Shown here piece after piece: positions 17,589-27,034 of a stretch of DNA of 64,000 nt (position 1 is its first letter; every line of letters begins with the position of its first letter). The notes beneath the pieces were generated by a model, which was not told where the DNA came from, ran no database searches, and worked only from the letters and a program-made list of their open reading frames with translations. The DNA lies in assembly GCA_000432435.1 (NCBI GenBank), contig HF993131.1:107938-171937 (forward strand), read 5' to 3'. This stretch comes from Eubacterium sp. CAG:180. Lineage in GTDB: Bacteria; Bacillota; Clostridia; Oscillospirales; Acutalibacteraceae. Position numbers and translations under genes: made by a program.

Positions 17589-18689
17589 CTATAAGATAAT
17601 TTCGGATATTACGGAGTTGGAGAGTAAAAATCCGCGCCGCGTCAGAAAAATTCCGCCGCTCTCACAGCTGCAAAGCCCGTATTTTTCGTATTGCTTTGCG
17701 CTTTCAAGCATTTTTTGCGGTATCTCGTGATGAAAACGGGCGTAAAAACGCTCTTGAGTAAGCCCCTCGCGAAGCCTTAAAGCGAGCATACAAAATTCCT
17801 CTTCGTCGCCGCCGTCACCCTCAGTTAAACGCTCGTTGCCGCTTATGAAATACTCAATATCACGCGGATAATATGTGCGTTTTCCGCCTAAGAACGAATG
17901 TGCCGAAGCACCTATGCCGAGGTACTCCTCATCGTGCCAATATTTCAGATTGTGGCGGCTCTCAAAGCCGGGAACCGCAAAATTTGATATTTCATACTGC
18001 ATAATACCGTGTTCTTCGAGGTATTCGCACATAAAAAGGTACATATCGGCCGTATCGTCGTCAGAGGGGAACGGCAATTTGTCTCTCATACGAAAAAACG
18101 GCGTATTCTCCTCTATTTTGAGAATGTAGCAGCTGAGATGCGGCACACCCGAAGAAATGCAGAAATCAAGCGTGCTTTTAAGGCTCTCTTTTGTTTGACC
18201 CGGCACGCCGAGCATGACATCAAGCGAAATATTATTTATTCCCGCTTTTTTTGCCCGCGAAACGACACTTTGAACCTCGCTTTTGCCGGCTCGTCTGCCT
18301 AAAATCCTACGTTCGCCGTCATTTGCCGACTGCAAGCCTATGGAAAGCCTATTTACTTTACACTCGCTTACTTTTTCAAAGAATTCGTCGCCGAGCGAAA
18401 ACGGGTTGCACTCTACCGTTATTTCCGCATCATCGGTCAAAAACGTTGATTTTGCGCTGTTTATGATTTGACAAAGATAATCCGGAGCCAAAACCGACGG
18501 AGTTCCGCCGCCAATGTAAAGAGTATCAGCTTTACAATTAAGCTGTTTTGAATTGTTCCGAAGTTCTCGCAAAACAGCCGAAACATATCTGTTTTTTGTA
18601 TCGTCATCGGCGCGAAACGAGTAAAAATCGCAATACGGGCACTTTGAATTGCAAAACGGAATGTGAATATACAGTCCTATATTATTCAT
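17589..18689 (-). CDS. hemW: HemW-type radical SAM heme chaperone (coproporphyrinogen oxidase-like)
   Basis: The 366-residue radical SAM protein opens with LYIHIPFCNSKCPYCDFYSF. That gives the CxxxCxxC cluster ligands plus the following F/Y-C context of HemW. The motifs ADTLYIGGGTPS, EVNPF-like ECNPF, SIGLQS and the C-terminal LRLREGLTQERF are all typical. HemW family members deliver heme to haemoproteins and are often misannotated as oxygen-independent coproporphyrinogen oxidase. The start overlaps the end of lepA by 8 bp, so the two are translationally coupled, a common pairing in Firmicutes. Confidence 0.93.
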   Translation of the reverse strand: MNNIGLYIHIPFCNSKCPYCDFYSFRADDDTKNRYVSAVLRELRNNSKQLNCKADTLYIGGGTPSVLAPDYLCQIINSAKSTFLTDDAEITVECNPFSLGDEFFEKVSECKVNRLSIGLQSANDGERRILGRRAGKSEVQSVVSRAKKAGINNISLDVMLGVPGQTKESLKSTLDFCISSGVPHLSCYILKIEENTPFFRMRDKLPFPSDDDTADMYLFMCEYLEEHGIMQYEISNFAVPGFESRHNLKYWHDEEYLGIGASAHSFLGGKRTYYPRDIEYFISGNERLTEGDGGDEEEFCMLALRLREGLTQERFYARFHHEIPQKMLESAKQYEKYGLCSCESGGIFLTRRGFLLSNSVISEIIL

Positions 18690-20493
18690 CGTCTAATTTA
18701 AGCACAGCCATAAACGCCTCTTGCGGAACTTCTACCGTACCGAACTTGCGCATACGCTTTTTACCCTCTTTTTGCTTTTCAAGCAGCTTCTTTTTACGCG
18801 TTATATCGCCGCCGTAGCATTTAGCAAGCACGTCCTTACGCATTGCCTTTACGGTTTCGCGCGCTATTACCTTGCCGCCCACGGCTATCTGAATGGGAAT
18901 TTCAAACATCTGGCGCGGAATATTGTCCTTAAGCTTCTCGGCTATTCTGCGCGCTCTCGGATAAGCCTTTTCGGAGTGAATAATAAACGAGAGGGCATCT
19001 ATCATATCGCCGTTCAAAAGAACGTCGAGCTTTACAAGGCTTGACCTTTGGTAGCCGCAAAGCTCATAGTCAAACGAAGCATAGCCGCGCGTACGCGATT
19101 TTAAGACGTCAAAGAAGTCGTAGATTATTTCGTTAAGCGGGAGTATATATTTTAAGTCCACCCTGTCGGCGTCAAGATACGTCATTTCTTTATATTCGCC
19201 GCGTCTGTCTTGGCAAAGGTCCATTATGGCTCCCACATAATCCTTAGGAGAAAAGATGTGCGCCTCAACCATGGGTTCCTCCGCAAAGTCTATTGTTGCG
19301 GGGTCGGGGTAGTTGCACGGATTGTCTATTTCGACTACGTTTCCGTCGGTAAGATGTATTTTGTAGACAACCGAAGGTATTGTTGTTACGAGGTCGAGGT
19401 CATACTCTCTCTCGAGGCGTTCCTGTATGATTTCAAGGTGCAAAAGCCCCAAAAAACCACACCTGAAGCCGAATCCGAGGGCACTTGACGTCTCGGGTTC
19501 AAACGAGAGCGAGGCGTCATTCAGCTGTAATTTGGCAAGAGCATCCCTAAGAGCCTCATAATCCGCTCCGTCCGCCGGATAAATTCCGCAGAAAACCATC
19601 GGATTTACCTTGCGATATCCTGCAAGCGGCTCCGAAGCCGGATTTTCGGCAAGAGTCACGGTATCGCCTACGCGCGCATCGCCTACGGTTTTAATCGAAG
19701 CGGTGATATAACCGACCTCGCCCGAGGACAGCTGCTTTGTCGGCTCCAAGCTCTTGGCGCGCATATATCCCGTTTCCACAATTGTAAATTCGGCACCCGT
19801 AGCCATAAGACGCATGGTCTGCCCCGGCCTTACCACACCGTCAACTATTCTGACATAGACAATTACACCGCGATAGCTGTCATATACGGAGTCAAATACA
19901 AGCGCTCTGAGCGGCTTTGAATCGTTATCATCCGGAGGCGGCACAAGGTTTACGATTTCCTCGAGCACAGCGGGGACATTCTCGCCCGTTTTTGCCGAAA
20001 TTCGCGGCGAATCCATACACGGTATGCCTATAACGTCCTCCACTTCTTTAGCAACGCGCTCCGGCTCTGCGGCGGGAAGGTCGATTTTATTTATTACCGG
20101 TACAATTTCAAGGTCGTGGTCAAGCGCAAGGTAGGTATTTGCAAGAGTTTGAGCCTCTATCCCCTGTGACGCGTCAACTATCAGCACAGCTCCCTCGCAT
20201 GCCGCAAGGGAACGCGACACCTCATAGTTGAAGTCAACATGACCGGGAGTGTCTATTAAGTTCAGTTCATATTTTTTGCCGTCGGCAGCCTTGTAATCAA
20301 GCTTTACGGCACGTGCCTTAATGGTTATACCGCGTTCACGCTCAATATCCATATTGTCAAGAAGCTGCGCCTCCATATCGCGTTTCGCTACGGAGTCCGT
20401 AAGCTCCAACAAACGGTCGGCAAGCGTACTCTTGCCGTGGTCGATATGGGCAATTATGCAAAAATTTCTGATGTAGTCCTTTTTACCTGACAT
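18682..20493 (-). CDS. lepA: Elongation factor 4 (LepA)
   Basis: A translational GTPase of 603 residues, the usual length, that acts on stalled or mispositioned ribosomes. The N-terminal G domain has AHIDHGKSTLADRL (G1), RERGITIKA (G2), DTPGHVDF (G3) and NKIDLP (G4). The LepA-specific C-terminus includes YPRARRIAEKLKDNIPRQMF and ITRKKKLLEKQKEGKKRM. RBS GAGG precedes the ATG, with a good promoter just upstream. Confidence 0.97.
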   Translation of the reverse strand: MSGKKDYIRNFCIIAHIDHGKSTLADRLLELTDSVAKRDMEAQLLDNMDIERERGITIKARAVKLDYKAADGKKYELNLIDTPGHVDFNYEVSRSLAACEGAVLIVDASQGIEAQTLANTYLALDHDLEIVPVINKIDLPAAEPERVAKEVEDVIGIPCMDSPRISAKTGENVPAVLEEIVNLVPPPDDNDSKPLRALVFDSVYDSYRGVIVYVRIVDGVVRPGQTMRLMATGAEFTIVETGYMRAKSLEPTKQLSSGEVGYITASIKTVGDARVGDTVTLAENPASEPLAGYRKVNPMVFCGIYPADGADYEALRDALAKLQLNDASLSFEPETSSALGFGFRCGFLGLLHLEIIQERLEREYDLDLVTTIPSVVYKIHLTDGNVVEIDNPCNYPDPATIDFAEEPMVEAHIFSPKDYVGAIMDLCQDRRGEYKEMTYLDADRVDLKYILPLNEIIYDFFDVLKSRTRGYASFDYELCGYQRSSLVKLDVLLNGDMIDALSFIIHSEKAYPRARRIAEKLKDNIPRQMFEIPIQIAVGGKVIARETVKAMRKDVLAKCYGGDITRKKKLLEKQKEGKKRMRKFGTVEVPQEAFMAVLKLDDE

Positions 20494-20526
20494 AAATTTC
20501 CTCTTTTATCTTTTTAAATCCCGTAT

Positions 20527-20555
20527 ATTATATCAAATTCGGAGTTAAATGTGAA
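20527..20555 (-). promoter_or_regulatory. Sigma-A promoter of lepA-hemW
   Basis: Minus-strand TTCACA, a 17-bp spacer and TATAAT lie about 35 bp upstream of the lepA ATG. The -10 is perfect and the -35 is a 4/6 match. Confidence 0.7.
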
Positions 20556-20564
20556 TACCGAAAA

Positions 20565-21983
20565 TTATTTCTCACGGTCATAAAAAGACAGCATCGGCTT
20601 TATCTTTTTGCCGCCTATCACTCTCTGCTCGTAGTTTTTGGTTATTTTAAACACCGTCCCCGACAAAAGCAACAGACCTATAAGGTTCGGTAAAGCCATA
20701 AGACCGTTAAACGTATCGGAAAGATCCCAAACAAGCTGAATGCTCGACACGGCACCTATAAATGTCATTGCGAGAAATATTATTTTATACACCGCAGTCA
20801 GCTTTTTTCCGCCTATATATTCTGCGGCGCGCGAGCCGTACACCGACCAGCCGAGTATGGTTGAAAAAGCGAACATAACTATACCTATGGATACTATATA
20901 GGAGCCCCATTTGCCGAGCACGCTCTCAAAGGCATATATTGTTATATTAACTCCCTCAAGTCCGCTTTGCAGATTTGCCCCGGTAGTCAGTATTACGAGT
21001 GCCGTAAGTGTGCATATAACAATGGTGTCAAAAAACACCTGAAATATGCCCCACATACCCTGTGTTACGGGTTCCTTGGCATCAGAGGAGGAATGGACCA
21101 TTACCGACGAGCCGAGGCCCGCCTCATTAGAAAATACTCCGCGCGCCACACCGAAACGCATGGCTCTTGAAATACCGTATCCCATAACGCCTCCTCCGAC
21201 GGAGCGCATACTGAACGCCCCCGAAAATATCTCGCCGAAAGCGTCGCCTATATGGCGGAAGTTTACGATTATTATTATAAGCGCGCCTATTATGTAAAAC
21301 GCCGCCATAAAAGGCACAAATTTTTCCGTCACCGTGACTATTCTTTTCAGTCCGCCGTAAATTATAACGGCTATAAGGGCGCAAACGACTATCCCCGTGA
21401 CAACGCCCGGTATATTAAACGAACCCTTAAGCGCCGTGGATATTCCGTTGACCTGAGCCACCGAGCCTATTCCGAACGACGCGAACAGACAAAAAACAGA
21501 AAATATAACCGCAAGCCACTTTTGACCGAGTCCCTTTTCAATATAATACATAGGGCCGCCCACCCACTCGCCTTTTTCGTTTTTTCTGCGGAAATATATG
21601 CCGAGCGCATTTTCGGAAAAGCTCGTCATCATACCGAGCAAAGCAGAAATCCACATCCAAAATACCGCACCCGCTCCGCCGGAGGAAATAGCGGTGGCTA
21701 CGCCTACAATGTTGCCCGTGCCTACCGTTGCGGCAAGAGCCGTTGCAAGTGCCTGAAACTGCGATATGGCTTTTTCGTCCTTGGTTTTTGTTACCTTGCG
21801 GTCTTTAAAAATTGCGGCAACCGTATTTTTAATTGTGTAGCAAAAACGGCGTATTTGAAAAAATCGCGTACCGCACGTGAGATAAAGACCGGTAAGCAGC
21901 ATCAATATGAGCATCGGAGGCCCCCAAACGACGCTGTTTACCTTACTGTTGATATTCTGAATAAGCTCTACAAAATTTTGCAT
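20565..21983 (-). CDS. Sodium:alanine symporter family (AGCS) amino-acid carrier
   Basis: The ATG at 21983 follows GGAGG directly and is preferred to the upstream in-frame site at 22016. The 472-residue membrane protein has about ten hydrophobic helices and AGCS signatures: GTGNIVGVATAISSGGAGAVFWMW near residue 95, GGPMYYIEKGLG, FSNEAGLGSS and the late FAFSTILGWSVYG. AGCS carriers import alanine, glycine or related amino acids with Na+. It lies 72 bp upstream of lepA on the same strand, but lepA has its own promoter. Confidence 0.93.
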   Translation of the reverse strand: MQNFVELIQNINSKVNSVVWGPPMLILMLLTGLYLTCGTRFFQIRRFCYTIKNTVAAIFKDRKVTKTKDEKAISQFQALATALAATVGTGNIVGVATAISSGGAGAVFWMWISALLGMMTSFSENALGIYFRRKNEKGEWVGGPMYYIEKGLGQKWLAVIFSVFCLFASFGIGSVAQVNGISTALKGSFNIPGVVTGIVVCALIAVIIYGGLKRIVTVTEKFVPFMAAFYIIGALIIIIVNFRHIGDAFGEIFSGAFSMRSVGGGVMGYGISRAMRFGVARGVFSNEAGLGSSVMVHSSSDAKEPVTQGMWGIFQVFFDTIVICTLTALVILTTGANLQSGLEGVNITIYAFESVLGKWGSYIVSIGIVMFAFSTILGWSVYGSRAAEYIGGKKLTAVYKIIFLAMTFIGAVSSIQLVWDLSDTFNGLMALPNLIGLLLLSGTVFKITKNYEQRVIGGKKIKPMLSFYDREK

Positions 21984-22021
21984 AGTACCTCCGAATGTGT
22001 TTTTATTGAATAACAAGAAAA

Positions 22022-22062
22022 CGGGGCAAAAGCAGCTAATAACAGTATTGCTTTACGCCCCG
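22022..22062 (-). terminator. Terminator after the SDR gene
   Basis: A hairpin with CGGGGC/GCCCCG at its base and an AAAGCA/TGCTTT continuation is followed by T-rich sequence on the minus strand, between the SDR stop and the AGCS start. Confidence 0.7.
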
Positions 22063-22067
22063 ATTTA

Positions 22068-22859
22068 TTAAGAATAAAGCTTTCCGACTATGATGTTCAC
22101 AAGAGAAACCGGCAATGCCTTTGAAAGTGCCAAAAACAGATGATATTTAGTGCCTTTTGTAGACAAAAGCTTCGGACGAGCTTTGGTTGCCGCAGCATAC
22201 ACCGCATCGGCTATATCGTCCGGCGACATACCGTTTTGCTCGTCGCGCTCCATACCGGCAACCGCTCTTTTAAGTGTTTCGCCGTAAAATTCGTCACCGG
22301 CGGTATTTTTCTCTCTTGCCGCGGTAAAACCCGTTTTAACATCGCCCGGCATTACGGCGCAGACCTTTATATTAAACGGTCGCACCTCGTTTGCAAGAGC
22401 CAGAGTCAGCGAATTTACAGCCGCCTTTGACGCCGAATAAAACGCCTGAAACGGTATGGCAAGCGGAGCCGCGAGAGAGCTGAGATTAACAATTCTTCCG
22501 CCGCCTTGAAGTCTCATATATTTAATTACGTTTTTTGAGCAAATAAAGCAGCCGAAGAAATTGACGTCAAACTGTTTTTTAGCTTCTGCAAGCTCTGTGA
22601 ATTCAACCGCCCCTGAGATGCCGAAGCCTGCATTATTCACAAGTATATCAATGCTTCCGCTGTCATTATATATTTTTTTGAATGCCTCGGAAACCGAGTG
22701 CTCATCCGTGACGTCGCACGAGATATGCTTAACGCCGACCGTTTGAATCTTCGGCTCGCGGCGACTCAGCTCATACACCCTGTATCCGTTTTCAAGAAAC
22801 TTACGGCAGCAGGAAAGTCCTATTCCGCTCGAACCGCCCGTAACAATTGCAGTTTTCAT
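22068..22859 (-). CDS. Short-chain dehydrogenase/reductase (SDR)
   Basis: The start at 22859 places MKTAIVTGGSSGIGLSCCRK directly at the N-terminus, with GGAG 9 nt upstream. The 263-residue classical SDR has the TGGSSGIG cofactor motif, NNAGFGISG, and the catalytic Ser-Tyr-Lys set in VNLSSLAAPLAIPFQAFYSASKAAV. The extended C-terminus (AVYAAATKARPKLLSTKGTKYHLFLALSKALP) is typical of the membrane-associated retinol-dehydrogenase-like subgroup. Substrate unknown. Confidence 0.9.
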   Translation of the reverse strand: MKTAIVTGGSSGIGLSCCRKFLENGYRVYELSRREPKIQTVGVKHISCDVTDEHSVSEAFKKIYNDSGSIDILVNNAGFGISGAVEFTELAEAKKQFDVNFFGCFICSKNVIKYMRLQGGGRIVNLSSLAAPLAIPFQAFYSASKAAVNSLTLALANEVRPFNIKVCAVMPGDVKTGFTAAREKNTAGDEFYGETLKRAVAGMERDEQNGMSPDDIADAVYAAATKARPKLLSTKGTKYHLFLALSKALPVSLVNIIVGKLYS

Positions 22860-23332
22860 CAATCTCAACTCCGTTAAAGCAGGCAAAGGCGCAAAGCCGC
22901 CGCGCCCGTAAAATACAAAAGAATTTTATCACAGCGGAAACGTTTTCGCAACTAAATGCGAAAAAATATCCGTAAATTCTGTATGTGCAGCCGTATGTAA
23001 GATTATTATATTGCCTTGCCGTATAGTCCCGTATTTTGCCAAATCGTCCGTTATTTTATTTTATTAAACAAGCCGATAATAAATACGTCTATATTGCTTG
23101 CGGTATATTCGGCGATACCAAACGGCCGAGCTTCCTAAGACCGATTGCCGATTTTCACAATTTGCGGCGCTTTTACCGTTTTTTAACAGAATTACAGTTG
23201 CACATTTTGCTCATAAGCTTTAAAATTACAGTATATAGTTATATTGTCGCAGGCATTAAAAGCGGCACAAAAATCGGTATAAATCCGAATAAAATCAGCC
23301 GTTTCATATTCACAAAAAAGGATGGAAAAACA
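22860..23332. other. Divergent intergenic region
   Basis: About 470 bp between the SDR gene and the plus-strand Fe-S membrane protein. A plus-strand frame runs from 23036 into the next gene, but it lacks a ribosome binding site and has no recognisable domain, so it is treated as non-coding. Promoters for both genes must lie here; none is a clear consensus match. Confidence 0.45.
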
Positions 23333-24193
23333 ATGAAAAAGAAAAAAGAGAAAGGAAATAACAAGGGTTTATCGAGATACCTTGTGTCGGTATTACTGTT
23401 TTTGTTGTTCGAAGCGGTGGCAATCACACTATGGCTAATAAAGGATAATCTGTTTTATTTGCTGAATTTCAGCTACATAGGCACCTGTCTCGCATTGGGG
23501 ACGGCACTTTTTACCGCCGAGAAACGCTATGCGCGTCATTTTGTACAGCTGGCAGTCGGAAGCTATATGCTGCTGTATCTCGGCATAATCTCCCGAGAAA
23601 ATATGCAGATTGAAGGCTTTTGGTACTATCTGTTCCTCGGCGTTTTTGAAGCAGCAACCATTCACTATGCCGTGGCTAAAATCTTCGGACCGCTGCTGTT
23701 CGGACGTGGATGGTGCGGCTATGCCTGTTGGACGGCTATGGTTTTGGACTTTCTTCCTTATAAGCAGCCACGGAAGCCGCGAAAAGAAAAGCTCGGAATT
23801 CTGCGCTATGTGATGTTTGCGTTATCATTGGCTCTTGTGTCGGGTCTGTTTTTGTTCAAGGTCGCAAATCTTGAGAAAATTATGTTTTGGCTGTTTCTAG
23901 CCGGAAATGCGCTTTACTATATATCAGGAATTGCGCTTGCCTTTATATTTAAGGATAACCGCGCATTCTGCAAATATCTCTGCCCTATCACAGTATTTCT
24001 GAAGCCCATGAGTTATTTTTCGCTTTTGCGCGTCCACTGTGACGAGAGCAAATGCGTTCATTGCGGCAAGTGCCTGAAAGTATGCCCAATGAATGTCGAG
24101 GTTAACAAGGATTCACGCAAGCGAAAAAACGGAACAGAGTGTATTCTCTGCTACGAGTGTACAAAAAACTGCCCCACAAAGGCACTTCATTAA
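23333..24193 (+). CDS. Polytopic membrane protein with two C-terminal 4Fe-4S clusters (NapH-like)
   Basis: The ATG at 23333 follows AAAGGATGG. The 286 residues begin with a basic cytoplasmic stretch and about five membrane helices. A loop contains FGRGWCGYACW, the paired-cysteine signature of NapH/NosR/RdxA-type electron-transfer proteins, and FCKYLCP precedes the last part. Two ferredoxin motifs close the protein: CVHCGKCLKVCPMNV and CILCYECTKNCPTKAL. Such proteins pass electrons from the membrane pool to an outside partner or maintain Fe-S or redox enzymes. No reductase partner is adjacent, so the role is open. Confidence 0.88.
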   Translation: MKKKKEKGNNKGLSRYLVSVLLFLLFEAVAITLWLIKDNLFYLLNFSYIGTCLALGTALFTAEKRYARHFVQLAVGSYMLLYLGIISRENMQIEGFWYYLFLGVFEAATIHYAVAKIFGPLLFGRGWCGYACWTAMVLDFLPYKQPRKPRKEKLGILRYVMFALSLALVSGLFLFKVANLEKIMFWLFLAGNALYYISGIALAFIFKDNRAFCKYLCPITVFLKPMSYFSLLRVHCDESKCVHCGKCLKVCPMNVEVNKDSRKRKNGTECILCYECTKNCPTKALH

Positions 24194-24208
24194 AGCGAAA
24201 AAGAAAGA

Positions 24209-24244
24209 AAGGTGCAATTCATTCGGAATTGCACCTTGTTTTTT
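24209..24244 (+). terminator. Terminator after the Fe-S membrane protein
   Basis: The perfect 12-bp stem AAGGTGCAATTC / GAATTGCACCTT is followed by GTTTTTT. It is a textbook intrinsic terminator 16 bp after the stop. Confidence 0.92.
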
Positions 24245-24417
24245 ACAAATTCAAAAAGTCTTTTCTGTAATCTACTCCAAAGTATTCGGCGAGCCGCTGC
24301 ATTTCACCGTCCTTTATCGTGTTGACTCTCGGCATATTACAGGTAAGCATATAAATCTGCGCCGCTTTTTCCACGGTTTCGATAAGCCCGAAGGTTTCGT
24401 CCATCGTTCTCCCGGCA
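24243..24417 (-). pseudogene. rhaD: C-terminal remnant of a rhamnulose-1-phosphate aldolase gene
   Basis: Read on the minus strand, a stop at the 5' end is followed by about 57 codons: KYSAGRTMDETFGLIETVEK, AAQIYMLTCNMPRVNTIKD and GEMQRLAEYFGVDYRKDFLN. This closely resembles the last part of RhaD (in E. coli ...LDEAFGLIDTAEKSAQ... and ...LGKRFGV...). The upstream two hundred or more codons with the zinc site are missing. It is therefore a deletion relic of a rhamnose pathway, squeezed between a terminator and the MATE promoter region. An ATG at 24404 could give a 53-residue peptide but has no good RBS. Confidence 0.72.
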
Positions 24418-24512
24418 GAATATTTTTATAGACATAATACTGCACAAGTGCTAAAATTTAAGCAAATTCTAATTGAATTTAATTTTTAAAAATACTTTGG
24501 AAGAGTTGGCAA

Positions 24513-25883
24513 ATGACAAAACAAAATTCTATGCTTACCGGCAAGCCGATAAAAAGTATAATTAAATTCTCGCTGCCGATTATGGCTTCATCGCTTTTAC
24601 AGTATAACTATACATTGGTCGACAATATACTTGTCGGGCGATATGTAAGCACGGACGCTCTTGCCGCAGTCGGCGGAGTCGCCTCGATAAACTCGTTTAT
24701 TGTCGGTGCGGCACTCGGCCTTACAAGCGGATTTACGATACCGGTGGCGCATGCTTACGGCGCAAAGGACCAAGACAGGGTCAACAGATATTCCGGAAGC
24801 AGCATTACGGTGTCGTTCTTGCTCGGCCTATTACTTGTTGTTGTCGCGCACATTATTTCCACTCCTCTTTTGAAGCTTATCGGCACGCCGGACGAAATTC
24901 TCGGTCTTTCCTCGGCGTATGTAAACATTCTTTACTTTGCAATACCGTTTCAGATGCTCTCAAACAATTTTACCGCAATTTCAAGAGCCGTCGGTGAGAG
25001 CAGAAAACCGCTCATATATTTTACGGCAAGTATTTTTGTAAATTTCGCGCTTGACATGCTGTTCATAAAGGTATTTCGCTGGAGCGTTGAGGGAGCTGCG
25101 CTTGCTACGCTTATTTCTCACATTACGGCAGCCGTCCTTACGGGAAATTACATTTTAAGGCGCAATACAAGCGTACATATTTCAAAAAAAGAGCTCAAAC
25201 TCGACCTCAAGACAGCATTCATACAGTTAAAATTGGGAATACCCGTTTCGCTTCAGTTTACCGTTACCTCTATCGGGTCGATGTGTCTTCAAAGCGCGGT
25301 AAATTCATTCGGCACGGCGACTATTGCAGGCTTTACCGCCGCAGGAAGGGTCGAGAATATTGCAAATATACCGCTGAGCGGACTCAGCGTCGGTACACAA
25401 ACCTTCGTCGGGCAAAACTACGGGGCCGGAAAGTACGATCGAATAATTAAATCGGTTAAAAAAATATTTACGCTCAACATACTTCTTTCCGTCGCTTTAA
25501 GCGTTGCTCTTCTGACGGCAGGTATGCCGATAGTCAGGCTGTTTATGACAGAGCCTAATGAAGACGTCTTGTTTGCCGCCCATAAATATCTTATCGCCAC
25601 GGCGGAGTGCTTCAGTCTTGTCGCGGTGCTGTTCGTTTTAAGGAACACTCTGCAGGGTCTCGGCTTTACATATGCAAATGCGGTTGCGGGTGCCGGCGAG
25701 CTGATAGGAAGAATATCAATAGCGCTTATTTTCACTCCGCTTATCGGCTTCAATGCAGTATGCTACGCAGCCCCCGCCGCATGGCTTCTTGCAGACATCC
25801 CGCTTGCGATTATATATTTAAAAAAGAAGAAGAAATTTAAGGCGTTAGCAATGCGGAATATGAATACAACAGCGGATATATAG
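24513..25883 (+). CDS. MATE family multidrug/Na+ antiporter
   Basis: The 456-residue protein has twelve predicted helices. It begins LTGKPIKSIIKFSLPIMASSLLQ followed by YTLVDNILVGRYVSTDALAAVG, the usual MATE N-terminus. The second half repeats the fold, with SGLSVGTQTFVGQNYGAGKYDR as the characteristic loop. MATE proteins export cationic drugs or metabolites using Na+ or H+ gradients. RBS GGAAGAG precedes the ATG. It stands alone. Confidence 0.93.
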   Translation: MTKQNSMLTGKPIKSIIKFSLPIMASSLLQYNYTLVDNILVGRYVSTDALAAVGGVASINSFIVGAALGLTSGFTIPVAHAYGAKDQDRVNRYSGSSITVSFLLGLLLVVVAHIISTPLLKLIGTPDEILGLSSAYVNILYFAIPFQMLSNNFTAISRAVGESRKPLIYFTASIFVNFALDMLFIKVFRWSVEGAALATLISHITAAVLTGNYILRRNTSVHISKKELKLDLKTAFIQLKLGIPVSLQFTVTSIGSMCLQSAVNSFGTATIAGFTAAGRVENIANIPLSGLSVGTQTFVGQNYGAGKYDRIIKSVKKIFTLNILLSVALSVALLTAGMPIVRLFMTEPNEDVLFAAHKYLIATAECFSLVAVLFVLRNTLQGLGFTYANAVAGAGELIGRISIALIFTPLIGFNAVCYAAPAAWLLADIPLAIIYLKKKKKFKALAMRNMNTTADI

Positions 25884-26010
25884 CCCTTGAAATTTCTTTA
25901 TCCGCAAACGAAATAAAAAGAATTATCATTAAACAGTCGGGTAAATCTCGTTTTATATATCGATTTCATAAAATTATTTATATTGAAGTCAGCCGAGAAA
26001 GGAAATAATA

Positions 26011-26466
26011 ATGGAAAAAAAGTGGTTATACAAAGTTGAAAACGATAAAATAAGTGTGCTTTTGTCTCTGATAGTAACGGTCATATTCGCTGCTGTTACG
26101 GCAGTATTGCATGGGTTTATTATCACCTTGGTATTTACAATAGTAATGGCTGCATTGACTCTTTGTTCTGCTTATCGTTTTATATTTATAAAACTTTTGA
26201 TAGGAGAAGACTCGTTTTGCCATTGCAAATCACCTTGGGATAAAAAGGAATACAAGTACACAGATATATCAGAAGTTTGGGAAAGCACAGGTAAATCGGT
26301 AAACGGTGCGAGCCAGAACTATTTGAATTACAGAACCCCGAGCGGCGAAGTGGAAAAATTTTATTTTTCGCCGTGTCAATATGATGAAATTTCTTTTCTT
26401 ATTGAGAAAATTGACAAGGATTATTTTAATAAGGAAGAGGCCGACGGTAGCGAAGATGAGCAATAA
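26011..26466 (+). CDS. Small membrane protein of unknown function (first of a pair)
   Basis: 151 residues: a short basic N-terminus, two adjacent membrane helices (about 16-60), then a soluble domain of about 85 residues with a compact beta pattern (IGEDSFCHCKSPWDKKEYKYTDISEV) and an acidic tail. The arrangement of two helices followed by a domain containing a K-Y-(T/S)-(D/E)-(I/V) strand recurs in the next gene. This suggests PH-like bacterial membrane proteins, though I cannot assign a family. RBS GAAAGGAAA. It marks the left part of the AT-rich island. Confidence 0.75.
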   Translation: MEKKWLYKVENDKISVLLSLIVTVIFAAVTAVLHGFIITLVFTIVMAALTLCSAYRFIFIKLLIGEDSFCHCKSPWDKKEYKYTDISEVWESTGKSVNGASQNYLNYRTPSGEVEKFYFSPCQYDEISFLIEKIDKDYFNKEEADGSEDEQ

Positions 26467-26929
26467 ACAAAAATACGTGATTGACGGTAAATTATACGGA
26501 AAATTCCCAGTGCTTTTTTCTTCGGCAGTCAGCTTAGTGTTTTTAGCTTTGGCTGTTGACCAATTAAGAGGCGGGAGTGGTAAAATTTTTACAGTAGGTC
26601 TTATGTTTTCGGTAGGCTTTGCTTTGTCGTTGTTTGTTTCAATTCCGCTGATTAACAGATATTTTTTCTTTAAGGTATGCGTGGGCGAGAACGATTTTTC
26701 TCTTCGCACAGCTCCGTTTAACGAAAAGACATATAAATATTCAGAGGTGAAAAACGCAAAAACAGAGCAGAAAACGTCAATGAGAAGAGGCGGCGTTGTC
26801 TGTATTTATTATTTTTATTTCACGGACAGCGACAACAAAGAGCGTAAGTTTTTATTTGACAAATCCTTGTATGAAAAGGAAACAGACGCATTAAAGAATC
26901 GGATAAATAAACAAAATCTCACTCCGTAA
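26456..26929 (+). CDS. Small membrane protein, paralog of the preceding gene
   Basis: The ATG at 26456 lies inside the end of the previous gene (11-bp overlap), implying coupled translation. The 157 residues have two membrane helices (about 18-62) and a domain with VCVGENDFSLRTAPFNEKTYKYSEV. This aligns with the IGEDSFCHCKSPWDKKEYKYTDI segment of its neighbour, so the pair arose by duplication. They may form a heteromer. Function unknown. Confidence 0.75.
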   Translation: MSNKQKYVIDGKLYGKFPVLFSSAVSLVFLALAVDQLRGGSGKIFTVGLMFSVGFALSLFVSIPLINRYFFFKVCVGENDFSLRTAPFNEKTYKYSEVKNAKTEQKTSMRRGGVVCIYYFYFTDSDNKERKFLFDKSLYEKETDALKNRINKQNLTP

Positions 26930-26946
26930 CGAAGTGAGATTTTTTG
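26913..26946 (+). terminator. Terminator after the membrane-protein pair
   Basis: The stem AAATCTCACT / AGTGAGATTT around a 9-nt loop ends in six T. It overlaps the stop region of the second gene. Confidence 0.85.
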
Positions 26947-27034
26947 TTAAGCACCGAATTTTAAATTTCGAGACATAAGAATCAATAAGCGGTAGCGAAG
27001 CTGATTAAACACCCGTGGTCTTAAAGGTGCATCA

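Noticed and set aside
23036..23332. N-terminal extension of the Fe-S membrane protein
   Set aside because: The open frame has no ribosome site and no domain, while the ATG at 23333 has one and starts directly before the first helix.
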